Shown here: positions 1 through 6,458 of the stretch, in pieces
Position numbering within the stretch: position 1 is the stretch's first letter
Layout: each line of letters opens with the position of its first letter
Assembly (NCBI GenBank): GCA_026393735.1
Contig: JAPKZP010000391.1
Location: 1-9,580, forward strand
Direction of reading: 5' to 3'
DNA from: Acidobacteriota bacterium
GTDB taxonomy: Bacteria > Acidobacteriota > Vicinamibacteria > Vicinamibacterales > JAKQTR01
DNA: 9,580 nucleotides
The notes under the pieces: generated by a model
What the model saw: only the letters and a program-made list of their open reading frames with translations
Database searches by the model: none
Told to the model about the DNA's origin: nothing
Program-made: the position numbers and the translations under genes

Positions 1-108
1 CGGGCTTCGGCGCACGCGGGCAAAATCCTCGAGCGTCAGATCGAGGCCGACAGCCGTCAGCAGCGCAAACGTGATGACCGGGATCGCAAGATCGACGAAC
101 TGTTCCAC
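1..108 (-). CDS. BASS-family (bile acid:sodium symporter-like) transporter, N-terminal fragment
   Basis: This gene runs off the left edge; only the first 36 codons, from a GTG, are visible. They encode a hydrophobic first segment (about residues 4-20) followed by VGLDLTLEDFARV and a basic RRSP. That layout, a first membrane helix running into a 'GL-L-DF-RV--P' turn, is what I know from the N-terminus of BASS-family inner-membrane transporters, which are usually about 300 residues and sodium-coupled for organic anions. The start is inferred: GTG at 106-108 has an AGGG about 9 bases upstream. It begins 52 bases after the stop of the TonB-dependent receptor on the same strand, with no convincing terminator between, so it is probably the second gene of that TPP-riboswitch-led operon and may carry a thiamin-related compound across the inner membrane. 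The family call rests on one short segment; the substrate is inferred from context only. Confidence 0.6.
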   Translation of the reverse strand, partial: MEQFVDLAIPVITFALLTAVGLDLTLEDFARVRRSP

Positions 109-160
109 AGGAGTAGGCCCTGCCTGCAGTCTACCCCGGGTTGGCCCCGCGCGCGTCGAT

Positions 161-2587
161 CTAGAACTTCAGGTCCAGCATGACGAACACGCTCCGGGTG
201 GCAAGCGGATAGAAGTAGCGCGAGCCCGCCGGATCGAGCCCGCCGGCCCCGGTCTGCGTGAAGTACCGGTAGCTGTAGCCGGACGGGAACATGCGCCGGT
301 TGTCGAGCAGATTGGTCGCCTGGATCCGAAGCCTGGGCGCTGCCGCCGCCGCGAACCGCAGCGCGCGCGAGAGATCGACGGACGCGTCCGCATCGAGGCC
401 AAAGAAGCCCGGCGCCGTGAACGTCGCGCTGCCCGTGTTGTCGAGGTGCACCTCGCCGACATAGCGGCCCGCGGCGCCCAGCGTCACCCACGGGGCTGGT
501 GTGTAGTCCGCCGCGACGTTCAGGAGGACCGACGGAGTCAGCAGCGGCGCCACGTTCGCGCGCGTACGGCTGGTCGAATCGATCCAGTTGCCGGCTGCAT
601 CGTACACATCGTAGAACTGCGTCCAGCTCCTAATGCGGCTGTAGGAGTACGTCGCCGAGTGGCGCAACGTTACCGCGGGCGACGGGCGCCACGTGAGATC
701 CAGCTCCATGCCGCGCCGGAAACTCCGATCCACGTTGCGGCGCAGCGGCAGGTACGTCTCGGACAGCTCTCCGGTCTGGGCGATCTCGTCCTGGAACTCC
801 ATGAAAAAGGCGTTGGCCCGGACCGACAGACCCGGCCTCGTGAGATCGAGGCCCGTTTCGACGTTGACCACCCGTTCCGGCTTCACGGCGCGCAGATCGT
901 AGACCACCGTCGGGTTGTCCTCGCCCTGGAGCATGTCGCTTCGCCCGGGCTCGCGTTGCGCTTGCCCGATGGATCCATACAGGCTCAGTCCATGGTTCAG
1001 AGCGAAGCGCGTGCCGACCTTCGGATTGACGAACGTCCAGCTGACCGACCCGAGATCGAGGTCGCCGTCGTAGCGGAAGCGCGCCCAGCGGACCTGCACG
1101 TCGCCGTAGTGATGCCACCTGCCGGCCGTGTGCCCGATCTTGGCGAAGCTGCTCACCTCGTTCTTGAAGCCGCGGTTCGTGTACTGGTGCGCGCCGTCCA
1201 CGATGTCGCGCGCGTGGTGGCTGCCGAAGTCGTTCGCGTGGCCGCCCCACGTGAAATCGACCGCGTGCGTGGCCACGTGGTAGCTGGCCGTGACACCGAT
1301 GTTCTGCCAGTCGAGGCCGTACTGCAGCAGGCCCTGCATGACGTCCTCGATGCGGTACCAGCCACCGGCACTGTTGTAGTACCCCTGCACCGCGAACTCC
1401 GACGCCGGGGTGATCGCCCGGTGGTACTGGACCGTGAGAAAGCGCTGGGTGAATCTGTCCCGCTCGTCCGGGCTCATCGGGTTCGATCGAAGATCCTGGT
1501 CGAGCGTGGCTTCGTCGGCGGCGAGGTAGGACAGCTGGCTCTGTTCGTGTCCCGCGAAGCCGAACACCTTGAAGAACGACGCGCCCGTCTCCCGCGACGC
1601 CCCGACGTAGAGACTCTTCTGCGTCATCCCGGCATGTTCGCGGAACCCGTCGGCGTCCTGGAACGCGGCTTGGCCGTAGAGCCGCAGGCCTCCGGACAAT
1701 TGCCCCGAGTTGAGCGCGGCGCTGACGCGATGGGTGCCGAAACTTCCGCCGCCCAGCCGGACGTCGGCCTTCGGGCGATCCGTGAAGTCGAGGCTCGCGA
1801 AGTTGATCGACCCGACGAAGGAGGCCGCTCCGACTGTCGACGTCCCGACGCCGCGCTGCACCTGGAGGCTGCCGAGGGCGTTGGCGAAGTCGCCGAAGTT
1901 GGCGAAGTAGAACGCCGAGTCCTCGGGCTCGTTCAGCGGCACGCCGTCGAGCGTGATGTTCATGCGCGACTGCGGAATGCCGCGCAGGTAGATGGTCGAA
2001 TAGCCGGTCGCCGACCCGGAATCGGAGTACTGGGTGATCGAGGGCACCTGCTTCAGCAGGAACGGCATCTCCTGCCCGGCGTTCAGCGTCTCGATCTCCC
2101 GCCGGTTGATGTCGCGCGTCGTCATCGGCGCCTCGGCGTCTGCGCGGACGGCGGTCACCGTGACATCCTCGGAGAAGCGCGCAAGCGCGTCGAGGACAAT
2201 TGCCACGCCGGTCGTTGCGCCGGTGACGTTCACCTCCGTGGTGCCTGTGACGCAGGACGGATGGTTGATGCGCAGGACGTGCGGGCCGGGCGCGAGCGCG
2301 ACCGTGAAACGGCCGTGCCCGTCGGTGCGGGCGACGACTGTCGGACTTGGATCGACGCTGATCGAGGCGCCTTCCACGGGCGCGCCGGCTGACGTCCGTA
2401 CCGTGCCGCTGACCGGGAATGTCTGCGCCTGGGCGAAGACCGCGGCGCCTCCGACAACCAGCCACAGCAACAACAGAATCCCGGCGCAGAACTTCATGCG
2501 TAGAGCAGGACTGAAGTCCTGCTCCAGAACAGTCGGGGTCGTGGCGCAGGGCTTCAGCCCTGCGAGCATCAAGAGCCGTCCGTTCAT
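161..2587 (-). CDS. TonB-dependent outer-membrane receptor, probable thiamin (or thiamin-precursor) transporter
   Basis: An 808-residue receptor for energy-dependent uptake across the outer membrane, driven by TonB-ExbB-ExbD. A hydrophobic signal sequence occupies residues 31-52 (MKFC then a leucine-rich core, cleavage likely after VFA or AQA). A carboxypeptidase-regulatory-like beta domain spans about 57-133, with a TonB-box-like EDVTVTA at 140-146. The plug follows to about 270 (YLRGIP, LDGVPLNEPE, LQVQRGVGTS), then a long beta barrel ending in a C-terminal Phe (LDLKF), the usual outer-membrane insertion signal. The ligand is inferred from the TPP riboswitch in its leader; such receptors are known in other bacteria as thiamin importers. 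Start choice is unsettled. ATG at 2587 has a perfect GGAGG 8 bases upstream but adds about 30 residues, largely from a palindromic repeat, before the signal sequence. ATG at 2497 fits the signal peptide but has no Shine-Dalgarno. A BASS-like gene follows. Receptor call very sure, ligand fairly sure. Confidence 0.93.
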   Translation of the reverse strand: MNGRLLMLAGLKPCATTPTVLEQDFSPALRMKFCAGILLLLWLVVGGAAVFAQAQTFPVSGTVRTSAGAPVEGASISVDPSPTVVARTDGHGRFTVALAPGPHVLRINHPSCVTGTTEVNVTGATTGVAIVLDALARFSEDVTVTAVRADAEAPMTTRDINRREIETLNAGQEMPFLLKQVPSITQYSDSGSATGYSTIYLRGIPQSRMNITLDGVPLNEPEDSAFYFANFGDFANALGSLQVQRGVGTSTVGAASFVGSINFASLDFTDRPKADVRLGGGSFGTHRVSAALNSGQLSGGLRLYGQAAFQDADGFREHAGMTQKSLYVGASRETGASFFKVFGFAGHEQSQLSYLAADEATLDQDLRSNPMSPDERDRFTQRFLTVQYHRAITPASEFAVQGYYNSAGGWYRIEDVMQGLLQYGLDWQNIGVTASYHVATHAVDFTWGGHANDFGSHHARDIVDGAHQYTNRGFKNEVSSFAKIGHTAGRWHHYGDVQVRWARFRYDGDLDLGSVSWTFVNPKVGTRFALNHGLSLYGSIGQAQREPGRSDMLQGEDNPTVVYDLRAVKPERVVNVETGLDLTRPGLSVRANAFFMEFQDEIAQTGELSETYLPLRRNVDRSFRRGMELDLTWRPSPAVTLRHSATYSYSRIRSWTQFYDVYDAAGNWIDSTSRTRANVAPLLTPSVLLNVAADYTPAPWVTLGAAGRYVGEVHLDNTGSATFTAPGFFGLDADASVDLSRALRFAAAAAPRLRIQATNLLDNRRMFPSGYSYRYFTQTGAGGLDPAGSRYFYPLATRSVFVMLDLKF
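2503..2564 (-). repeat. Paired palindromic (REP-like) element inside the 5' end of the receptor gene
   Basis: Two perfect inverted repeats lie 20 bases apart. The first, 2503-2524, has 10-bp arms (GAGCAGGACT / AGTCCTGCTC) around GA. The second, 2545-2564, has 9-bp arms (CGCAGGGCT / AGCCCTGCG) around TC. Both arms share the core pattern CAGG-CT, so the two hairpins look related, as in bacterial REP pairs. The element is open in the receptor's frame and contributes AGLKPCATT and EQDFSPA to the predicted protein. I recall these peptide strings as recurrent in acidobacterial gene predictions, which suggests a dispersed repeat; that part is memory and not shown by this window, which holds only one copy. 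Confidence 0.8.
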
Positions 2588-2595
2588 GTGCCACC

Positions 2596-2602
2596 CCTCC
2601 TC
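2596..2602 (-). promoter_or_regulatory. Shine-Dalgarno for the receptor's upstream start
   Basis: On the minus strand the bases read GAGGAGG, with the GGAGG core ending 8 bases before ATG 2587. It is the strongest ribosome binding site in the window and argues for initiation at 2587 rather than at the signal-peptide methionine (2497), which lacks one. It overlaps GGAGGGG (2594-2600), which could pair with CCCCTTC at 2662-2668 in the leader, seven pairs including one G-U. That gives a possible route for riboswitch control of translation. Confidence 0.65.
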
Positions 2603-2665
2603 TCGTGCGTGCGGTCGTCTGCCCGACGAGTGAAAAGGATGCTTTGGGGAGTTCTCGAATCGAAG

Positions 2666-2681
2666 GGGAGCCCGTGCTCCC
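2666..2681 (-). promoter_or_regulatory. Leader hairpin just downstream of the TPP aptamer (possible expression platform)
   Basis: A 6-bp perfect stem (GGGAGC / GCTCCC) with a 4-base loop begins within 4 bases of the 3' strand of aptamer helix P1. No T-rich tract follows, so it is not a classical intrinsic terminator. Its 3' side runs into CCCCTTC, which could alternatively pair with the receptor's Shine-Dalgarno region. A translational switch is therefore more likely than transcription termination. The exact alternative fold is inference. Confidence 0.4.
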
Positions 2682-2684
2682 GAT

Positions 2685-2764
2685 CGCCTTCCCTACGCCG
2701 GTACTACCCGGTTCAGGTTCGAGGGTGTGATCTCAGGCCGTTCTTGTTAGGCCACCCCTAGGCG
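2685..2764 (-). promoter_or_regulatory. TPP riboswitch (THI element) upstream of the TonB-dependent receptor
   Basis: The minus strand carries the conserved TPP-aptamer blocks in the right order. There is AGGGGTGGCC, then GGCCTGAGA (the THI-box CTGAGA), then CCCTCGAACCTGAACCGG, then GTAGTACCGGCGTAGGGA. Helix P1 closes perfectly with CGCCT (2764-2760) and AGGCG (2689-2685). Helix P3 can form from GGCC on both sides of a 10-base loop, and the pyrophosphate-sensing arm has CCGG / CCGG. This class binds thiamin pyrophosphate and normally switches off thiamin synthesis or uptake genes when TPP is plentiful. The element lies 97 bases upstream of the ATG at 2587 and points into the receptor gene, so the receptor (and probably the following transporter) should be derepressed by thiamin starvation. 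Confidence 0.95.
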
Positions 2765-2778
2765 TCCTGCCAGTTCCG

Positions 2779-2808
2779 AGTGTCGCGCCGATCCCGGCCG
2801 CAAGTCAA
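2779..2808 (-). promoter_or_regulatory. Candidate promoter for the riboswitch-receptor transcript
   Basis: On the minus strand TTGACT (2808-2803, five of six matches to the -35 consensus) is followed after 18 bases by GACACT (2784-2779, three of six to the -10 consensus). Transcription from here would begin about 2772, just upstream of aptamer helix P1 at 2764, which is where a riboswitch transcript should start. The -10 is weak, so this is supported mainly by position. Confidence 0.45.
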
Positions 2809-2828
2809 GGGCGACGCGGCCGACAGTG

Positions 2829-4256
2829 TCACCCGCCGAGCCGCATGAACTCGATGCGGTGATTCGCCTCGGGGTGCGCGCTCGACGGCCCGGCCACGAG
2901 CATGGCTGACTGCCCGGTTACTTCGTTCGCCTGCATCCAGGCGCCCGCGAACGCGCGCCAGCCGTCAGGATCTGCGTCCAGTTCGACCGGCCACACGCCG
3001 TACGAAAACGCCAGGCCCTGGCATACATGGCGCTGGCGGCTCAGGCTGACCACCCACACGGTCGGCTTGAAACGGGCCAGCATGCGCGCGGTGGTGCCTG
3101 TCCGGGTGGGCACGAACACGGCGTCGCACGGCACGGTGTCCAGTGCGTGCTCGACCACCGTGGCAATCGCCTCCGCGGCCGTCGTCGGCCGATGGGTGCG
3201 GTAGAAGTCGAGCACGCCGCCGGCCCGCGCGTGCCGTCCATTGCGCTCGGTCTCGGCCGCGATCCGCGCCAGCATCGCCACGGCCTCCTCGGGGAAGCGC
3301 CCCACGGCCGACTCGGCCGACAGCATCACGCAGTCGGTCCCGTCCAGGATGGCGTTGGCCACATCGGTAGCTTCGGCTCGCGTCGGAATCCGGCTCGACA
3401 CCATCGACTCGAGCATCTGCGTGGCGGTGATGACGGGCTTGCCCGCCAGGTTCGCCTGCGCGATCAGGTCCTTCTGCGTGAGGGCGATGCGCTCGATCGG
3501 CACCTCCACGCCCAGGTCGCCTCTCGCCACCATGATGCCGTCGGACGCCTTCAGGATGGTGTCGTAGTGCGCCAGCGCCCCCACCCGTTCGATCTTCGCG
3601 ATGATGAACGGGTCGCCGCCAAGCTCGTGCGCAGCGGCGCGCACGGCGTGCACATCCTCCGCCGTTTCCACGAACGACTGGCTCACGGCATCGACGCCGT
3701 GCTCGAGGGCAAAGGCAAGGCAGGCCCGGTCGTGATCCGTGAACGCGCGGATGCCGAGATCGATGCCCGGGAGATTCAAGCCCTTGCGCGAGCGCAATTC
3801 GCCACCGACCGTCACGCGACAGTGCACGTCGGGCCCGTCGATCCGCTCCACGCACAACTGCACGAGGCCGTCGTTCAGGAAGAGGGCGTCGCCGGGCCGC
3901 ACAACCTGCGGAAGACGCTCGAACGACGCGGACACGCGCGATGACGACCCCACGATGTCTTCGGTCGTCAGCGCGAAGGCGTCGCCGGCACGCAACTCGA
4001 CAGGTTCCGGATCGATCCTGCCCACGCGCATCTTCGGCCCGGGCAGGTCGGCCATGATGGCGACCCGTTGCCCGGTCGCCGCTTCGGCGGTCCGGATGCG
4101 CGCGATCCGCCCGGCGTGCGCGCTGAAGTCGCCGTGGGAGAAATTGAGGCGCGCGACGTTCATCCCGGCACGGATGAGCCGCTCGATCATCTCCGGCGAT
4201 TCACTGGCCGGGCCGATGGTCGCGACAATCTTGGTCTTGTGGGACGGCAGGGACAT
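2829..4256 (-). CDS. pyk: Pyruvate kinase
   Basis: Catalyses the last step of glycolysis, phosphoenolpyruvate plus ADP to pyruvate plus ATP, in the cytoplasm. The 475 residues match the family length. Visible motifs are KTKIVATIGPAS at 7-18, NVARLNFSHG at 33-42 (substrate-binding Arg36), IIAKIER at 218-224 (catalytic Lys221, metal ligand Glu223), VARGDLGVEVP at 243-253 (metal ligand Asp247) and TATQMLESM at 277-285 (Thr279 matches the catalytic threonine). The B domain occupies roughly 71-170. The C-terminal alpha/beta domain includes PTRTGTTARM at 383-392. The segment ADLPGPKMRVG (69-79) has Leu and Lys where potassium-dependent enzymes have Thr and Glu, the pattern of potassium-independent pyruvate kinases. 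The ATG at 4256 lacks a good Shine-Dalgarno, but GATAAT lies 7 bases upstream, so the mRNA may be leaderless. It is transcribed divergently from the histidine kinase and ends 64 bases before the TPP aptamer of the receptor. Confidence 0.97.
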   Translation of the reverse strand: MSLPSHKTKIVATIGPASESPEMIERLIRAGMNVARLNFSHGDFSAHAGRIARIRTAEAATGQRVAIMADLPGPKMRVGRIDPEPVELRAGDAFALTTEDIVGSSSRVSASFERLPQVVRPGDALFLNDGLVQLCVERIDGPDVHCRVTVGGELRSRKGLNLPGIDLGIRAFTDHDRACLAFALEHGVDAVSQSFVETAEDVHAVRAAAHELGGDPFIIAKIERVGALAHYDTILKASDGIMVARGDLGVEVPIERIALTQKDLIAQANLAGKPVITATQMLESMVSSRIPTRAEATDVANAILDGTDCVMLSAESAVGRFPEEAVAMLARIAAETERNGRHARAGGVLDFYRTHRPTTAAEAIATVVEHALDTVPCDAVFVPTRTGTTARMLARFKPTVWVVSLSRQRHVCQGLAFSYGVWPVELDADPDGWRAFAGAWMQANEVTGQSAMLVAGPSSAHPEANHRIEFMRLGG

Positions 4257-4263
4257 GGCGGCG

Positions 4264-4269
4264 ATTATC
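4264..4269 (-). promoter_or_regulatory. -10 box of pyk (possible leaderless mRNA)
   Basis: The minus strand reads GATAAT, five of six matches to TATAAT, and is followed by exactly 7 bases and then the pyk ATG. A transcript from it would begin at or next to the start codon. Only a poor -35 (TGAACC, 17 bases upstream) is visible. Support comes from the rarity of such AT-rich hexamers here and from the same spacing at two other genes in the window. Confidence 0.45.
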
Positions 4270-4341
4270 CCACGCCTGCGGAGGGCGGTTCACGGCAAGG
4301 CGTAAGCATCCGCGAGCGGCGGCACCACCCGATTTCTCCCT

Positions 4342-4356
4342 GATCCTCAAAGGATC
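4342..4356. repeat. Perfect inverted repeat in the pyk / histidine-kinase divergent intergenic region
   Basis: The arms GATCCT and AGGATC flank CAA. It lies about 75 bases from the pyk -10 and about 97 bases from the kinase -10. It could be a regulator-binding site for either gene, or a small RNA hairpin. No T-tract follows, so it is not a terminator. No binding protein can be named. Confidence 0.4.
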
Positions 4357-4379
4357 GCTGTACCAACGCTGGCGGCGGT

Positions 4380-4399
4380 CGCGTCTGAGCGGAGACGCG
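4380..4399. repeat. Second inverted repeat in the divergent intergenic region
   Basis: The arms CGCGTCT and AGACGCG (7 bp, perfect) flank GAGCGG. It lies 54 bases upstream of the kinase -10 box, close to where an activator would bind. A further GC-rich weaker stem follows at 4406-4423. Function unknown; either an operator or chance in GC-rich DNA. Confidence 0.35.
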
Positions 4400-4452
4400 C
4401 CGTGAGCCGCCGAATCGTGCGGCGCTGGCGGCGGCGGCCAATGAAGTGCAGC

Positions 4453-4458
4453 TATACT
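4453..4458 (+). promoter_or_regulatory. -10 box of the histidine-kinase operon (possible leaderless mRNA)
   Basis: TATACT matches five of six bases of the -10 consensus and is followed by 8 bases and then ATG at 4467. The upstream 17 bp hold no -35 and are GC-rich. The box lies inside the longer reading frame that begins with GTG 4446; transcription from it would exclude that GTG, which favours ATG 4467 as the real start. Confidence 0.45.
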
Positions 4459-4466
4459 CTCTCGGA

Positions 4467-6458
4467 ATGTCCTCGGTCGATCAGGAAGCGCCTTCCGCCG
4501 ACCCCCACGTGAGCCGTCTCGCGTTCGAGACGATACTCGCGGAGCTCTCGTCGAGGTTCATCAACCTGGCGCCTGCCGACGTGGACCTCGAGATCGAAGA
4601 CGCCCTGCGCCGTGTGTGCGAACATCTCCAGGTCGACCTTGCGGTGCTGTGGCAATGGTCAACGACGGTCCCGGACGTCATCGTCCCCACGCACGCCTAC
4701 CCGAAGCCGGAGGGTTCGCCGTCGTTTGATCCGCTGAATCAGGAATCCTACCCCTGGGCGATTCGGCAGATGCGGGCCGGCCGCATCGTCGCCGTCTCCA
4801 GGCTCGATGACCTGCCGGAAGAGGCCGCTGTCGACCGCGAAAGCGCGCGCCGCACCGGCATCATCTCGAACCTGTGCGTCCCGCTCGCCGTGGGGGGGGG
4901 AGCGGCCGTCGGGGCACTGGCGTTCAACATGATCCGGGCGCCGCGCACGTGGTCTGACGAGCTGGTCGCGCGGCTCCAGTTGGTCGCGCAGGTGTTCGCC
5001 AACGCCCTCGCGCGGAAGCGCAGCGACCAGATCCTGCGCGCGAGCGAGGAATCCAGCCGGGCGACTTTCGACCAGGCGGCTGTCGGGATTGCCCTGGTCG
5101 GAATCGACGGTCGCTGGCTGCGTGTCAACGACCGGCTCTGCGCCATCGTGGGCTACCCGCGCGAGGACCTGCTGCAGTTGATGTTCCAGGACCTCACGCA
5201 CCCCGATGACCTGCCGTCGGACCTCACCCTCGTGCGCCAGGTCCTCTCAGGCGAGCTCAGGACCTACTCGATGGAGAAGCGGTACTTCCGGAAGGACCGC
5301 TCGCTCGTGTGGGTGAACCTGACCGTGTCGCTCGTGCGAGATCCTGCCGGCGAGCCCAGGCATTTCATTTCCGTTCTCGAGGACATCAGCGCGCGCCGGC
5401 GGGCCGAGGACGGCCTCCGCGAGAGCGAGGCGCGATTGTCGGCGGGCGCCGAGCTGGCGAGGCTCGCGTACTACGAAGTCGACTTCGCCAGCGAAACGGC
5501 CTACGTCGACGATCGGTTCGCGGATATCTGCGGTGTGCCATCCGACCAGGGGGAGGGGCTCCAGCCGCTCAAGTTCTGGATCGACCACCTGCACCCGGCG
5601 GACTACGCCCGCGTCATGGATGCGCGGCGCCAACTGCACGAGGGGATCCGGGATCCCTTCTCGGTCGAGTACCGCTTCCTGAATCCGACGCGGGGAGAGA
5701 TCTGGATCCATCACCAGGGAAGGGTTCGCAGCCGAGGCGCGGATGGGCGGCCGACCCGCACGATCGGGGTGCTCCGCGATGTCACCGACGAGCGGCGCGC
5801 CGAAGACGAGTTGCGCAGCCTGAGCCGGCGCCTGATCCGCGCCCAGGAGGAAGAGCGCGCGCTGCTGGCGCGCGAGCTGCACGACGACGTGACGCAACGG
5901 CTCGCCGTGCTGGCGATCGACGTCGGCCGCGCCGAGATGGCCGACGCTGGCGGCGCGCACGCCGAGCTGATGGCGTCGGTCCGCGACGGACTCGTCCGCC
6001 TCAGCGAGGACATCCACTCGCTGGCGTACCAGCTGCACCCTTCCGTGCTGGAGGAGCTCGGCCTGCCCGAAGCGCTCCGAACGGAGTGCGAGCGGCGCGG
6101 CCGCCGGAGCCCCATCGCGATCTCGATGGATCTCCAGCCGATTGGCGACGCCATCGGCCGGGACGCCGCGTTGTGCCTGTACCGCGTGGCCCAGGAAGCG
6201 TTGAGCAACGTGGTGCGCCACTCAGGCGCCCGCACCGCCAGCGTCGTCCTGCGGCAGATGGATGGCGGCCTGTTTCTGGCCGTCCGTGACGACGGCGCCG
6301 GTTTCGACCCCGTGGCGGCGAGCCACGCGAGAAGGCTCGGCCTGGCCAGCATGCGTGAACGCGTGCAGCTCGTGAACGGCACGCTCGACATCGAGAGCGC
6401 GCCAGGAAGGGGGACGGCGATCCTCGCCTGGGTCCCCGTGGAGGGAGACCAGCCGTGA
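4467..6458 (+). CDS. NarL-type sensor histidine kinase (GAF-PAS-PAS-HisKA_3-HATPase)
   Basis: A soluble sensor kinase of 663 residues that autophosphorylates on histidine and passes the phosphate to the regulator encoded next. No membrane segment is visible, so it probably senses an intracellular signal. A GAF domain lies at about 15-185. PAS 1 is at 195-310 (FDQAAVGIALVGIDGRWLRVN, then a PAC-type EDISARRRAED). PAS 2 is at 318-445 (FWIDHLHPADY, then GVLRDVTDERRAED). The HisKA_3 dimerisation helix carries the phospho-acceptor in LARELHDDVTQRL (His472). The ATPase domain has the N box YRVAQEALSNVVRHSG, DDGAGFDP and GLASMRERV. The ATG at 4467 is preferred because a -10 box sits just upstream and GTG 4446 lacks a Shine-Dalgarno. 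The stop overlaps the GTG of the response regulator by four bases, so the two are translationally coupled. A run of nine G (4892-4900) lies in the GAF domain. The signal sensed cannot be told. Confidence 0.93.
   Translation: MSSVDQEAPSADPHVSRLAFETILAELSSRFINLAPADVDLEIEDALRRVCEHLQVDLAVLWQWSTTVPDVIVPTHAYPKPEGSPSFDPLNQESYPWAIRQMRAGRIVAVSRLDDLPEEAAVDRESARRTGIISNLCVPLAVGGGAAVGALAFNMIRAPRTWSDELVARLQLVAQVFANALARKRSDQILRASEESSRATFDQAAVGIALVGIDGRWLRVNDRLCAIVGYPREDLLQLMFQDLTHPDDLPSDLTLVRQVLSGELRTYSMEKRYFRKDRSLVWVNLTVSLVRDPAGEPRHFISVLEDISARRRAEDGLRESEARLSAGAELARLAYYEVDFASETAYVDDRFADICGVPSDQGEGLQPLKFWIDHLHPADYARVMDARRQLHEGIRDPFSVEYRFLNPTRGEIWIHHQGRVRSRGADGRPTRTIGVLRDVTDERRAEDELRSLSRRLIRAQEEERALLARELHDDVTQRLAVLAIDVGRAEMADAGGAHAELMASVRDGLVRLSEDIHSLAYQLHPSVLEELGLPEALRTECERRGRRSPIAISMDLQPIGDAIGRDAALCLYRVAQEALSNVVRHSGARTASVVLRQMDGGLFLAVRDDGAGFDPVAASHARRLGLASMRERVQLVNGTLDIESAPGRGTAILAWVPVEGDQP
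4892..4900 (+). repeat. Run of nine G inside the kinase GAF domain
   Basis: An uninterrupted G9 encodes two to three glycines in LAVGGGAAVG. Runs of this length are known slippage sites in some bacteria and common sites of sequencing error. The frame is intact as given. Losing or gaining one G would cut the kinase before its PAS, HisKA_3 and ATPase domains. Confidence 0.6.

Noticed and set aside
109..160. A GC-rich stem between the receptor and the BASS-like gene as a terminator.
   Set aside because: Only about four base pairs can form and there is no T-tract; read-through is more likely.
71..2392. A 773-codon open frame on the plus strand opposite the receptor gene.
   Set aside because: It is Arg-rich low-complexity sequence with no recognisable domain, antisense to a clear receptor. 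Long antisense frames are expected in DNA this GC-rich.
630..2594. A 654-codon minus-strand frame overlapping the receptor in another frame.
   Set aside because: Its composition (Arg, Ala, Gly, Pro) is that of a frame-shifted GC-rich gene; the receptor frame has all the domain motifs.
3027..3944. A 305-codon plus-strand frame opposite pyk.
   Set aside because: His/Arg-rich antisense translation of pyruvate kinase, without motifs.
4446..4466. GTG at 4446 as the start of the histidine kinase.
   Set aside because: No Shine-Dalgarno precedes it and it lies upstream of the TATACT -10 box, so a transcript from that box would not contain it. ATG 4467 is preferred.
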